A DNA stretch of 64,000 nt, from the NCBI RefSeq assembly GCF_900187065.1, contig NZ_LT906483.1, forward strand, positions 4,886,686 to 4,950,685, in the 5' to 3' direction. The position numbers were made by a program, and so were the translations under genes. Of this stretch, positions 7,971 through 18,000 are shown piece by piece. The stretch comes from Mycolicibacterium thermoresistibile. Lineage in GTDB: Bacteria > Actinomycetota > Actinomycetes > Mycobacteriales > Mycobacteriaceae. The notes under the pieces were generated by a model. It had not been told where the DNA came from. It saw only the letters and a list, made by a program, of their open reading frames with translations, and ran no database searches. The first letter of the stretch is position 1. Each line of letters starts with the position of its first letter.

Positions 7971-8882
7971 TCAGCGCTGTCCCACGTGTCGATGCAGGAA
8001 GTCGATCTGATCGGACACGATCTTTTCGAAGTGTGGCTCGAGATAGGGCTCGAAGTGCCTGCAGTCGTACACCAGGGCCTCACCACGAGGTATGCGACGA
8101 GCCACCCTGAGCGCCTTGTCCATTGGTGTCACATCGTCGTACCTCGCGACCTGGATGAGCGTGGGTGCGGTGATCCGCGACGCATACCGGCCCGGTGAGT
8201 AGAACGGTACGCGCAACGCGATGCGGGCAGCCACGTTGTTCTCGGTGAAGAGCTTCTCCCGATGATCAGCGGCCATCTGCTCGACGAGATCCATCGCCCC
8301 CGGGGAGGTCATCATGGCCAGTTCGCCCGGTCGACCGACGGCCGCCGTGCGGTGTGGTTCCGCGCCGAACCACGCACCTACCTGATCGCGAACGCCGGCG
8401 AGGAACAACCGGCTCACCAACCCTATCGGCTGGGCGAACGCCGACGCGGGCCCGTCGACATGGGGCACCTGCGCGATCCCCGCGGCCAGTTCGTGGTCGT
8501 GGGCCAGCAGATGCAGCACGTGTCCTCCACCGAACGACGATCCCCACGCCACCAACCGGGTGGTGTCCACACTGTCGAGGCTACGCGCGTAGGAGACCGC
8601 GGCCCGCCAATCCGCTTGCTGAGCTTTGATATCCAGGATCCGACGGGGTTCGCCGTCGGAGGCCCCCCAGAACCGGTAGTCGAACACCAGGACCGCATAG
8701 CCGGCCCGGGCGAAGCGGTCGGCGTAGGCATCGAGGCGCAACTCCCGGAAAGCGGCGAATCCGTGAGCCATTACGACAAGCGGCGGATTCTGCACCCCGT
8801 CGGGCCGGTAGAGCCACGCAGCACAGCGGTCCCCTTCGGAGATGAAGGTGGTGTCGTGCCGGACGTAGGTGTGTTCAGCCAT
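7971..8882 (-). CDS. Alpha/beta hydrolase, PucR-linked
   Basis: A 303-residue alpha/beta hydrolase. The oxyanion motif VVMAHGFAAFREL is near residue 40, the nucleophile elbow GSSFGG near residue 117, the acid in ARYDDVTP and the catalytic His in CRHFEPY near the C-terminus. It has no signal peptide. It lies 47 bases downstream of the PucR-type regulator on the same strand and is probably cotranscribed. Across the divergent promoter are an acyl-CoA ligase, a DUF3556 protein and a flavoprotein, which suggests that it hydrolyses an ester, thioester or lactone of the same pathway. The substrate is not readable from the sequence. Confidence 0.8.
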   Translation of the reverse strand: MAEHTYVRHDTTFISEGDRCAAWLYRPDGVQNPPLVVMAHGFAAFRELRLDAYADRFARAGYAVLVFDYRFWGASDGEPRRILDIKAQQADWRAAVSYARSLDSVDTTRLVAWGSSFGGGHVLHLLAHDHELAAGIAQVPHVDGPASAFAQPIGLVSRLFLAGVRDQVGAWFGAEPHRTAAVGRPGELAMMTSPGAMDLVEQMAADHREKLFTENNVAARIALRVPFYSPGRYASRITAPTLIQVARYDDVTPMDKALRVARRIPRGEALVYDCRHFEPYLEPHFEKIVSDQIDFLHRHVGQR

Positions 8883-8929
8883 ACCTCTCCCCTGAATGAT
8901 TTCCGGAGCCTATACCCCGGCAGGGCCTT

Positions 8930-10216
8930 CTAATCCGCGGGTTGCAGCACGGCCTGCTGGAAATGCCTGCAGGCCAGCAGCGCCAGTTCGACTTCAAGGC
9001 GATCCTCGCCGATCGGTCGGGCCCGGCGTTCGACCGCGCGGTTCACCCGGTACCGAACCGAGTTCGGGTGCAGCAGAAGCCTCTCGGCTGCGGCAGTGTA
9101 GCTCGACCCGACGTGAAGGAAGACGAGAAGGGTCTCCCGGAGCCGTGCATCGTTGGCGGTGTCGCTTGCGAGAGGCCCGAGGGTGTCGAGCACCCATCGA
9201 CGGGTGTCCGCGAGATTCTCCGTCAGCAGCGCGCTGACGGAGATTCCGTAGTCGTCCGCGGCGGTGATGCGGGGCGGGATCGCCGACGCGGCAGCGACTT
9301 TTCGGGCGTCTCGTGCGCGGCGGTGCGAACGGCGGAAACCTTCCAGTCCGTCGTCCACGGTTCCCAGTGCGACATGAACACCGTTGTCGGCGGTTTCCGC
9401 GAGTTCCCGGATCGTGCGCACGGGCTCGGTGACCACGTGATTGATTGCCAGCCAGGCCCAGCCGCTGACGGTGTCCTCAGCGACGAACAGCGGGGTGTTG
9501 CGCAGCTGAAATGCTTCGGCGACCGCGCGGGCGAACCGCTCCAGCCGCAGCAGTTCACCACCCGGGAGATCGCTGCGGGTCATCCACAGGACCAGCGCGA
9601 GGTGGCGGCCCCGCAGGGGATAGCCCAGGGCAGCCGACGCGGTGTCGATGTCAATCGGTTCGTCGCTGTCCAGGATTTCACGGACCCTCACCGCGCGGAT
9701 GTTGTTGCGGTGCTCCAGCCACCGTTCTCGCTCGGTGTCGTAGGTGTCGGAAACCTGCTGGGATATCCAGTCGATGTACGCGAAGGAGGTGCTGGAGATC
9801 CTCTCGTAGACGGAGAGCCTGAGATCCGGGTCGAGTTCGGTTTCCCTGACCTCCCGGAGGATCCGCTCCAGCATCTCCTGCTGGCCGAGACGGTAGGCCC
9901 GGATGAGGGCACTGAGCGCGATGCCGTGCTGGGCGGCGCGCCGGGCGTACTCGAGGGCGGCGGTGGGGGGTTCGACGCGGTCGAGGTCGATGCCGTAGCG
10001 AATGACGGTGAGGACGGTTTCGACGTTGCCGGCGACGCTGGAGCGCAACAGTTCGACAAGGCGGGGATCGCTGCGCAGCTCGTCGATGTCGGCGAGGATG
10101 CGTCGCTGGATGCGTTCGACGTCCTCGCCGGAGTTCTCCAGCAGCCGGTCCACGATGAGCGCGACCGTCGAGCTTATGTCGTCAGCGTTGTATCCGGACA
10201 CCACCACAGGCTGCAC
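8930..10216 (-). CDS. PucR/CdaR-type transcriptional regulator
   Basis: A 428-residue regulator. The N-terminal 170 residues are alpha-helical and of the RsbT-co-antagonist-like sensory type found in actinobacterial PucR proteins. A central GGDEF-like/CdaR region follows. The C-terminal HTH_30 domain is clear: LRETLLVFLHVGSSYTAAAERLLLHPNSVRYRVNR, near residues 355-395 (cited for its SYTAAAERL and HPNSVRYRV core). Such regulators respond to small metabolites and control adjacent catabolic genes. It is divergent from an acyl-CoA ligase operon; an inverted repeat TTTGTAT-N5-ATACAAA lies 34 bases above its start. Confidence 0.85.
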   Translation of the reverse strand: MQPVVVSGYNADDISSTVALIVDRLLENSGEDVERIQRRILADIDELRSDPRLVELLRSSVAGNVETVLTVIRYGIDLDRVEPPTAALEYARRAAQHGIALSALIRAYRLGQQEMLERILREVRETELDPDLRLSVYERISSTSFAYIDWISQQVSDTYDTERERWLEHRNNIRAVRVREILDSDEPIDIDTASAALGYPLRGRHLALVLWMTRSDLPGGELLRLERFARAVAEAFQLRNTPLFVAEDTVSGWAWLAINHVVTEPVRTIRELAETADNGVHVALGTVDDGLEGFRRSHRRARDARKVAAASAIPPRITAADDYGISVSALLTENLADTRRWVLDTLGPLASDTANDARLRETLLVFLHVGSSYTAAAERLLLHPNSVRYRVNRAVERRARPIGEDRLEVELALLACRHFQQAVLQPAD

Positions 10217-10249
10217 TCTAGCGATTCTTCCTGCTGCTTATCAGAAGTC

Positions 10250-10268
10250 TTTGTATTCTGGATACAAA
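10250..10268. promoter_or_regulatory. Operator-like inverted repeat TTTGTAT-N5-ATACAAA
   Basis: Perfect 7-base arms with a 5-base spacer, AT-rich in a GC-rich genome. It lies between the divergent PucR regulator gene (start 10216) and the acyl-CoA ligase gene (start 10336), the expected place for a regulator that controls itself and the operon. Confidence 0.6.
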
Positions 10269-10321
10269 CCCGCTGACGTGGTTCGTCGCCTGCGCACAGT
10301 GTGGCCGCTGTCGCCTCTCCC

Positions 10322-10327
10322 TACTGT
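10322..10327 (+). promoter_or_regulatory. -10 element TACTGT of the acyl-CoA ligase operon
   Basis: A TANNNT hexamer eight bases before ATG 10336, giving a leaderless or one-base-leader transcript. The operator-like repeat ends 53 bases upstream. Confidence 0.45.
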
Positions 10328-10335
10328 CTCTGGCC

Positions 10336-11814
10336 ATGTTGTCGCAGTCTGTGCACTTGGTGTCCCTGCCCGATCAGCGTGCCGCTTCGGCCCCGGCGGC
10401 GCCCTGCCTGGCGGACGACACTGTGGCACTGAGCAACGCCGAGTTCCGACACGCGGTCGACTCCGCCGCCGCCGTCCTACGCGGACACGGCGTCGGCGCC
10501 GGCGACGTCGTCGCGGTGATGCTTCCCAACACGGTCGATCTGGTGGTGACGCTGTTCGCGGCCTGGCGACTGGGAGCGGCGGTCACACCGTTGAATCCCG
10601 CACTGTCGGTCGACGAGTCCGCCTACCAGATCGCTGACGCCGGGGCGAAGGTTCTCGTCGCCGGCGGAAACCTACCCGCGCCCGCGACTCCGGTGGTGCG
10701 CCCGGCCGATCTGAAGACCGGGCACGGCCCGGTCGAGGTCGCGCCCCCGGCCGACGACCGCCTGGCGCTGCTCATCTACACCAGCGGGACGACGGGCCGG
10801 CCCAAAGGCGTGATGCTCGACCACGCGAACATCGCCGCGATGTGCGCGTCGATCATCGAGGCCAACGAACTCACCTCAGCCGACAGCAGCCTGCTGATCC
10901 TGCCGCTGTTCCACGTCAACGGGATCGTGGTCGGAACGCTGTCGCCCCTGATCGCCGGCGGTCACGTCACCATCGCCGGGCGCTTCGACCCCCGCACCTT
11001 CTTCGACCGCGTCCGCCGCAGCCGGCCGACATACTTCTCCGCCGTGCCGACGATCTACACGAAGCTGCTCGAACTCCCCGAGGATCCCACCGTCGACACC
11101 TCGAGCCTGCGGTTCGCCGCATGCGGAGCCGCCCCCGCCAGCGCCGAACTGCTGCAACGCTTCGAGCAGCGGTACGGCGTCCCGATCATCGAGGGCTACG
11201 GGTTGTCGGAAGGCACCTGTGTGAGCACCGCCAACCCCCTGAGGGGTCCCCGCAAGCCGGGCACCGTCGGACTGCCGCTGCCCGGTCAGCAGGTCCGCAT
11301 CGTGGACGCGGAGGGACGCACGCTGGGCGCCAACGAGATCGGCGAAGTTCTGATCGCCGGGCCGACGGTGATGCGGGGCTATCTCAACCGGCCCGAGGAG
11401 ACCGCGAAGACCCTCGTCGACGGCTGGCTGCGCACCGGCGACATCGGTTATCTGGACGACGACGGGTATCTCGTGCTCGTCGACCGCGCCAAGGACATGA
11501 TCATCCGCGGCGGCGAGAACATCTACCCCAAGGAGATCGAGGCGGTCGCCCACCGACTGCCGGAGATCTCCGAGGTGGCCGTCGTCGGCCGGCCCCACCC
11601 GCTCTACGGCGAGGTGCCGGTGATGTACGTCGCCGCCGCACCGGGAGCGGTGGTCGACACCGACGCGGTGCGGCGCCACCTCGCCGTATCTCTTGCGAAA
11701 TACAAACAGCCCGTAGCGATCAGGGTTCTCGACGTGCTTCCCAAGAACGCCGTCGGAAAGATCGACAAGCCCGCCATCCGCACGTTGGACGCCACCGCCA
11801 CGCAGACCGCCTGA
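10336..11814 (+). CDS. Acyl-CoA synthetase / AMP-dependent ligase
   Basis: A 492-residue adenylate-forming enzyme. Motifs in order: the P-loop-like LLIYTSGTTGRPKG (about 145-158), EGYGLSEGT (about 288), GWLRTGDIGYLDDDGYL (about 363), and the C-terminal PKNAVGKIDK with the catalytic Lys (about 470). It activates a carboxylic acid to an acyl-adenylate and then usually to the CoA thioester; chain length or ring type cannot be told. It is the first gene of the plus-strand operon with DUF3556 and a flavoprotein. There is no signal or membrane span, so it is cytosolic. The start ATG has no good ribosome site but a -10 box eight bases upstream, fitting leaderless expression. Confidence 0.88.
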   Translation: MLSQSVHLVSLPDQRAASAPAAPCLADDTVALSNAEFRHAVDSAAAVLRGHGVGAGDVVAVMLPNTVDLVVTLFAAWRLGAAVTPLNPALSVDESAYQIADAGAKVLVAGGNLPAPATPVVRPADLKTGHGPVEVAPPADDRLALLIYTSGTTGRPKGVMLDHANIAAMCASIIEANELTSADSSLLILPLFHVNGIVVGTLSPLIAGGHVTIAGRFDPRTFFDRVRRSRPTYFSAVPTIYTKLLELPEDPTVDTSSLRFAACGAAPASAELLQRFEQRYGVPIIEGYGLSEGTCVSTANPLRGPRKPGTVGLPLPGQQVRIVDAEGRTLGANEIGEVLIAGPTVMRGYLNRPEETAKTLVDGWLRTGDIGYLDDDGYLVLVDRAKDMIIRGGENIYPKEIEAVAHRLPEISEVAVVGRPHPLYGEVPVMYVAAAPGAVVDTDAVRRHLAVSLAKYKQPVAIRVLDVLPKNAVGKIDKPAIRTLDATATQTA

Positions 11815-11841
11815 CCCTGTGCCGAAAGGACACCAGTCGAG

Positions 11842-13623
11842 ATGAGCTTCACCCAGCACGACTATCCCGACGTCGAACCCAAGGAATTCCTGCGCAGACC
11901 GCTGCTGGAACGGATCCGCATCCTCAGCACCCACTGGGTCGAGCACGGCTTCGGCACACCGTTCATGGTCCCGCTGGTCTACGTGGCGAAGGTGACGCTG
12001 CTCTACATCCTCGGCGGCGTGGTCATCGCGACGGTGACCTCCGGACTGCCTGCCTTCTGGCATGTGTCGCAGTGGTGGGACCAGCCGATCGTCTACCAGA
12101 AGTTCATCCTGTGGACGGTCCTGCTCGAGGCCATCGGACTGGGCGGCTCCTGGGGACCCCTGGCGGGCAAGGTCAAACCGATGACCGGCGGTATCCAGTT
12201 CTGGTTGCGACGCGGAACCATCCGGCTGCGGCCGTGGGCATGGGTTCCGCTCACCGCCGGTAACCGGCGCGGCTGGCCGGACGTCATTCTCTACGCCAGT
12301 CTTCTGATCTCCCTCGTCGTCGCACTGCTGTCTCCCGGCGTGACGACCGCCTCACTGTTGGAACGGTTGCCGGACAACACTTCCGGGTTGGTGAATCCGC
12401 TGTTGATGGTCGCCCCGATCGTCCTGCTGATCCTGGTGGGATTACGCGACAAGACGATCTTCCTGGCCGCCCGCGGCGAACAGTACCTGCCTGCGATGGT
12501 GTTCTTCGCGGTGTTGGGCTTCACCGACATGATCGTCGCGCTGAAGCTGCTGATCGTGGTCGTCTGGGTCTGCGCGGGGGTCTCGAAGTTCGGCCGGCAC
12601 TTCGCCCGCGTCATCCCGCCGATGACCAGCAACAGCCCCACGGTCGCCACACTGCCGGCGTTCAAACGCGCGATGTACCGGGATCCGCGCAACGACCTGC
12701 GCCCCTCCCGGCTGGCCGAGTTCATGGCTCACGTGCTGGGCACCGTGGTCGAAGTGGTGGCACCGCTGGTACTTCTGTTCTCCCACAACAAGACCCTGAC
12801 GGTGGCCGCCGTCGTGCTGATGCTCGGCCTGCACCTCTACATCATCTCGGCATTCCCGCTCGCGGTCCCGCTGGAGTGGAACGTCCTGTTCTCGTTCGCC
12901 ACCGTGTTCCTGTTCCTGGGGTTCCCCAGCTGGGAGGGCTATGCCGTCGGCGACATGTCCTCACCGTGGCTGACCGTGGTGATCGTCGCCGCCCTGCTCT
13001 TCTTCCCGATCCTGGGCAACGTGCGGCCCGACAAGGTGTCGTTCCTGCCCTCAATGCGCCAGTACTCGGGCAACTGGGCGTGCAGCGTGTGGGCGTTCGC
13101 CCCGGGCGCCGAGGCCAAACTCGACAGGGTGAAGCGGCCCGCGATCAACCAGATCGACCAGTTCATCGCCTACGGCTACGAACCGGAGTGGGCTGCGGTG
13201 ATCATGAACCTGCCCGCCACCTTCCGGGCGATGCACACCCAGGGTCGCGGGCTGCTCTCGGTGCTTGTCAAGAATCTGCCCGACATCGACACCCGCACCG
13301 TGCGGGAGGGCGAGTGGGTGTGCAACTCGCTGATCGGCTGGAACTTCGGCGACGGCCACCTGCATGATGAACGGATGATCGCCGCCGTGCAGGAGCAGGT
13401 CGGTTTCGAGCCCGGGGACCTGGTGGTGGCCTGGGCCGAATCACAGGCCTGGGGCAGCCCGGTTCAGCACTACAAGCTGATCGACGCGGCCCTGGGCGTC
13501 ATTGAGACCGGCACGTGGAGAGTCGATGACGTCGCTGAGGCCCAGCCGTGGCTGCCGAACGGTCCGGTGCCGACCACGGTCACCTGGTCCCGGTTCCGCG
13601 ACGGGCGGGGGGCGGTGGTGTGA
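11842..13623 (+). CDS. DUF3556 multi-span membrane protein
   Basis: A 593-residue protein with several hydrophobic helices: around 43-65 (VPLVYVAKVTLLYILGGVVIA), 80-105, 152-172, 190-205, 220-250, 305-345, 355-375 and 385-400. The last ~190 residues are soluble. The middle section (FPLAVPLEWNVLFSF and flanking helices) resembles HTTM/vitamin-K-carboxylase-like membrane domains by eye. DUF3556 is an actinobacterial family of unknown function. The ribosome site GAAAGGACACC precedes the ATG, and the last four bases overlap the following flavoprotein gene (GTGA), so the two products are made together and may act on the same membrane lipid. Confidence 0.75.
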   Translation: MSFTQHDYPDVEPKEFLRRPLLERIRILSTHWVEHGFGTPFMVPLVYVAKVTLLYILGGVVIATVTSGLPAFWHVSQWWDQPIVYQKFILWTVLLEAIGLGGSWGPLAGKVKPMTGGIQFWLRRGTIRLRPWAWVPLTAGNRRGWPDVILYASLLISLVVALLSPGVTTASLLERLPDNTSGLVNPLLMVAPIVLLILVGLRDKTIFLAARGEQYLPAMVFFAVLGFTDMIVALKLLIVVVWVCAGVSKFGRHFARVIPPMTSNSPTVATLPAFKRAMYRDPRNDLRPSRLAEFMAHVLGTVVEVVAPLVLLFSHNKTLTVAAVVLMLGLHLYIISAFPLAVPLEWNVLFSFATVFLFLGFPSWEGYAVGDMSSPWLTVVIVAALLFFPILGNVRPDKVSFLPSMRQYSGNWACSVWAFAPGAEAKLDRVKRPAINQIDQFIAYGYEPEWAAVIMNLPATFRAMHTQGRGLLSVLVKNLPDIDTRTVREGEWVCNSLIGWNFGDGHLHDERMIAAVQEQVGFEPGDLVVAWAESQAWGSPVQHYKLIDAALGVIETGTWRVDDVAEAQPWLPNGPVPTTVTWSRFRDGRGAVV

Positions 13624-15035
13624 CAACGGCGACGGTGGTCGGCAGCGGCCCCAACGGGCTCGCCGCCGCGGTCACGCTCGCCAAGGCGGGTGTGGCCGTC
13701 ACCGTCCTGGAAGCTGCCGACGAGATCGGTGGTGGCACACGCAGTTTCGAAGCGATCGTGCCCGGTCTCCTGCACGACCACTGCTCGGCGATTCATCCCA
13801 TGGCGGTCGGATCGCCGTTCATCAACGAATTCGGCCTGGACCGCCACGGCCTGCGCTGGCGCTGGCCCGACATCGACTGCGTCCACCCCCTCGACGACGG
13901 GACGGCCGGCGTGCTGCGCCGCTCCGTCGACCACACCGCCGCCGGCCTGGGTCCCGACGGTCGCGTCTGGAGGGCGCTCTTCGGCCGCCCCGTCGACCGG
14001 TTCGACGCCGTCAACGACGCCGTCATGGGACCGTTGCTGCGCGTACCGAAACACCCGCTCACGCTGGCCCGTTTCGGCGCGCCCACCGTGCTGCCCGCCT
14101 CCGCGCTGGCCCGGGTATTCCGCACCCCGGCGGCGCGGGCGCTGTGGGGCGGGGTGGCCGCGCACGCCTTCCGGCCGCTGCACCTGCCGATGACCTCAGC
14201 CATCGGGGTGGGGATCATCACCGCCGGGCACCGCCACGGCTGGGCGGTCGCCGAGGGCGGTTCCCGCGCCATCACCGATGCGATGGCCGCCCGCCTGCGG
14301 GAGTTGGGCGGCACCATCGAAACCGGGGTCCGGGTCCGCGACATCGCCGATCTCCCGCCGACCACGATCACGGTGTTCGACCTGGCCCCCGAAGCCGTCG
14401 CGGAGATCCTCGGCGACCGGCTACCCCCACGGGTGGCGCGGGCGTACCGGGCGTTCCGACGCGGGCCGGGTGCGTTCAAGGTCGACTTCGCCGTCGAGGG
14501 CGGTGTGCCCTGGTGCAACCCCGACGCCCACCGCGCCGGCACCGTGCACGTCGGCGGCACCTTCGAGGAGATCGCGGCGACCGAACGCGACGTTAACGCC
14601 GGGCGGATGCCCGAGCGCCCGTTCGTGCTGGTCGCCCAGCAGTACGTCGCTGATCCGGGCCGCTCCGTCGGCGATATCCATCCGGTGTGGAGCTACGCGC
14701 ACGTGCCGCACGGCTACCCCGGTGACGCCACCGAAGCCGTCGTCGCGCAGATCGAGCGCTTCGCCCCCGGCTTCCGCGACCGCATCGTCGGCTACCGCAC
14801 CGAATCCGCCGAGGGGATGGCGCGGTTCAACGCCAACTTCACCGGCGGCGACATCCTCACCGGCGCCAAGGACATCCGACAGCTGACCTTCGGACCCCGA
14901 ATCACGTTGTCGCCGTACGCAACCGGTGCGCCCGGCTACTACATCTGCTCGGCGGCGACCCCGCCCGGACCCGGCGCACACGGCATGTGCGGCTATCACG
15001 CCGCGCAGACCGCGCTGCGGGAACTGGCCCGCTAG
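13620..15035 (+). CDS. Phytoene-dehydrogenase-like FAD oxidoreductase
   Basis: A 471-residue flavoprotein. It starts at GTG 13620, overlapping the DUF3556 stop codon by four bases, and opens at once with the FAD-binding Rossmann motif VVGSGPNGLAAAVTLAKAG followed by the acidic end VLEAADEIGGGTRS. The C-terminus has GYYICSAATPPGPGAHGMCGYHAA, the second FAD-binding motif of the CrtI/phytoene desaturase-like group. Such enzymes desaturate, isomerise or saturate isoprenoid or polyunsaturated chains. With the ligase and the membrane protein it may make up a pathway on an isoprenoid or long-chain acid; this is inference from neighbourhood only. The next gene, dnaB, converges 31 bases away. Confidence 0.85.
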   Translation: MTTATVVGSGPNGLAAAVTLAKAGVAVTVLEAADEIGGGTRSFEAIVPGLLHDHCSAIHPMAVGSPFINEFGLDRHGLRWRWPDIDCVHPLDDGTAGVLRRSVDHTAAGLGPDGRVWRALFGRPVDRFDAVNDAVMGPLLRVPKHPLTLARFGAPTVLPASALARVFRTPAARALWGGVAAHAFRPLHLPMTSAIGVGIITAGHRHGWAVAEGGSRAITDAMAARLRELGGTIETGVRVRDIADLPPTTITVFDLAPEAVAEILGDRLPPRVARAYRAFRRGPGAFKVDFAVEGGVPWCNPDAHRAGTVHVGGTFEEIAATERDVNAGRMPERPFVLVAQQYVADPGRSVGDIHPVWSYAHVPHGYPGDATEAVVAQIERFAPGFRDRIVGYRTESAEGMARFNANFTGGDILTGAKDIRQLTFGPRITLSPYATGAPGYYICSAATPPGPGAHGMCGYHAAQTALRELAR

Positions 15036-15066
15036 CGGGGCGCTTCGGCCTCGACACGCCCACTCA

Positions 15067-18000
15067 CTACTTCGCCATGTTCGCGAACCGCGACAAATGC
15101 AGTTGGTGCGCAACGGTGATCGTCTTGGTCGGCCCGTTCCGGTGCTTACCGAGAATGAGGTCGGCCTCACCGCCGCGCGGATCGTCGCGGTCGAACGCGT
15201 CCGGACGGTGCAGCAGGATCACCATGTCCGCATCTTGCTCGAGACTATTATGTAGGCTTACTGCATTTGCGACGAAGTTGTGCGTGCCGGGCACCGTCGC
15301 GTCGTAGACGTCGTGCTCGCCGATGCTGGTGATCTCGACGAGCGTATCCCAGTGCACGTCATCGGTCGCGGTGTCGTGCCGTTCGCGGTCCTCGAGCAGA
15401 GCAGCGATGCGGTGCAACCGATCCCGGCTGGGGGCTCGCTTCCACAATGCTGATCCGCTGAACTGCGTGCCCATCGCCGCTGCGATCTCCCGATGGATGA
15501 TCCGCTTGTCCGCCAACGCCTGCCGCACTCGTGTCCACACGTTCGTGGGCACGGTGTCGACATCGGGGTTACGGACAACCCGCTCCAGTTTCGTGATGAC
15601 CGTCTGTGCGGCAACGTCTTCGAGACCTTTGACCCCGACGTGGCGCAGGAACCGCAGCTGATTCTCCGCACCATGGATCACCAGATGCCAGGAGTCGCGG
15701 AATCGGGCCTTCGTGACGCGTTTGATCCGCGCAGCGATACCCAGCCGCAGCAGCAGCAGCATGACGTCATCGACCACGCGCCGGCTCGTCGACGCATAGT
15801 AGATCCGTCCCTGACCCGCCCTGCCGTCCCAGCGCACCGAGCCGTCCGTCGCCCACAGGTGCCGCAGGAACAGCGCGATCTGATCGTTCGGCAGACGGAA
15901 AACCTCTGCCGGAACGAACTTCTCGTGACCGCTCTTCCCGAACAGGCCCAGCCTGTCCAGCCACGCCGCGATCGGATCGCGTGTGCCGTGGGTCAACCGG
16001 TACGGCGCCGGCAACCGCAACGTGGTCACCCGCGCGGCCGCATGGTCGTCCCGGACAGCCGTCACCCCGAAACGCCGCGCCGCAGTCGACAACGCCTGCA
16101 GGTTCCACTCGTCAGTGCCGGCGTACCGGACCGGCTGACGCCGCACGCACGAGCCGTCGCCGATCGTGTGCGCCAGCAGCACGACCTCGTCATCGGGCAA
16201 CCGCTCGGTGTGCACCGGCTCGGGCACCCGCCGCGGCACCGCCACCCGATCCCCGACGGTCAACTCGCCCAACGGGGTCCAGCCGTCGAACGTGAGGAAC
16301 GGGTGATTGGCGGTGGCTTCGACCTCCCGGCCCGATGCCAGCCGCACCTTGAACACTTCCTTGCGGCCGCTGTAGAAGACGTTCGACACCGGCCGGGCCA
16401 CCATGCGGTTGCGGTCGTCGAGTGACCACACCAGCGGACGTTCACCGGTGGCCATCAGCTCGCCGAACGTCACCTCGGCGCCGGTGTCCGCGCGCAGGAG
16501 CCGGGTGTTGGCCGTCAAGCAACCCGATTCACGCAGGTCAGACACCTGGGGCTTCTTGTCGGTGCGCTGCTCCGGCCCACGGTTGAGCTGGCTGATCGCC
16601 ACCACCGGCAGGTCGAGCTCCTTGGCCATCAGCTTGAGGCTGCGGGAGAAGTCCGACACCTCCTGCTGGCGCGACTCGTACTTCTTGCCCGAGGTCATCA
16701 GCTGCATGTAGTCGACGACCACGAGCCGCAGATCGGCCTTCTGCGCCAGCCGCCGCGCCTTGGCCCGGATCTCCATCATGGTCAGGTTCGGCGAGTCGTC
16801 GATGTACAGCGGCGCCTCGCTGATCTCGCTCATCCGCCGCGCCAGCCGGGTCCAGTCGTCGTCGGTCATCCGGCCCGAACGCATATCGGACAGTTTGATT
16901 TTCGCCTCGGCCGACAGCAGCCGCATGACGATCTCGGACTTGCTCATCTCCAGCGAGAAGATGATGCTGGCCATCCGGTGCTTGATCGAGCAGGACCGCA
17001 TGAAGTCCAGACCCAGCGTGGAGTTGTGGGTGGGCACCATCCCCTGGCCCGCCAGATACAGGTGCGCCGGGTTGTCCACCTCGACGCAACGCACCGGCAC
17101 GCTGTTGATCCGGCGCACCGCGTCGATCTGCAGCACCGGCGCCAGCAGCGCGGCGCCACCCGGCTGCTCGCCGTAGCGGGCCATCGACCCGGCGGCCGCG
17201 ATGGTGTCCAGCCCGGCCCGCAACCGGGCGGTGGTGCGCACCCCGTACCCGGTCGGCCACTGGTGGTCGGCGTCGGCGACGATCACGGTGCCGTCGGAGA
17301 ACTCCACCTCGTAGCACGGCCGGCCGAGCATGACCTCGGTCGCGGCGACCACCCGGGTGGGCCGGCCGTCGGCGCCGAGCAGCTCATCGCCCACCGCGAC
17401 GTCGCCCATCGTGGTCCACCCGTGCGGTGTGGGCAGCGGGGTGTCGAGTGCCAGCGCCTTCCCGACACCGGGCCGGGCGGCGATGATGATCATCTGGCCC
17501 GGATGCAGCCCGTTGGTGACCTCGTCGAGTTCGATGAATCCGGTCGGCACCCCGCGGGCCAGCCCGCCCTGCGACGCGATCGCGTCGATCTCGTCCATCG
17601 TGGGCTGCAGCAGATCCTCCAGCGGGACGAAATCCTCCGACGCGCGCCGTTCGGTGACGTCGTAGATCTCCGCCTGCGCCCGGTCGACCACCTCGTTGAC
17701 GTCGGCACCGTCCGCCCCGGCATAGCCGTACTGCACCACCCGGGTGCCGGCCTCCACCAGCCGGCGCAGCAGCGCCTTCTCCGCCACGATCCCGGCGTAG
17801 TAACCGGCGTTGGCGGCGGTGGGGACGGTGGAGATCAGGGTGTGCAGATACGGCGCCCCGCCGATCCGGCGCAGCAGCCCGCGGCGGTCGAGCTCGGCGG
17901 CCACGGTGACCGCGTCCGCGGGCTCACCCCGCCCGTAGAGGTCCAGGATCGCGTCGTAGACGTTCTGATGGGCGGGCTTGTAGAAGTCTCCGGGTCGCAG

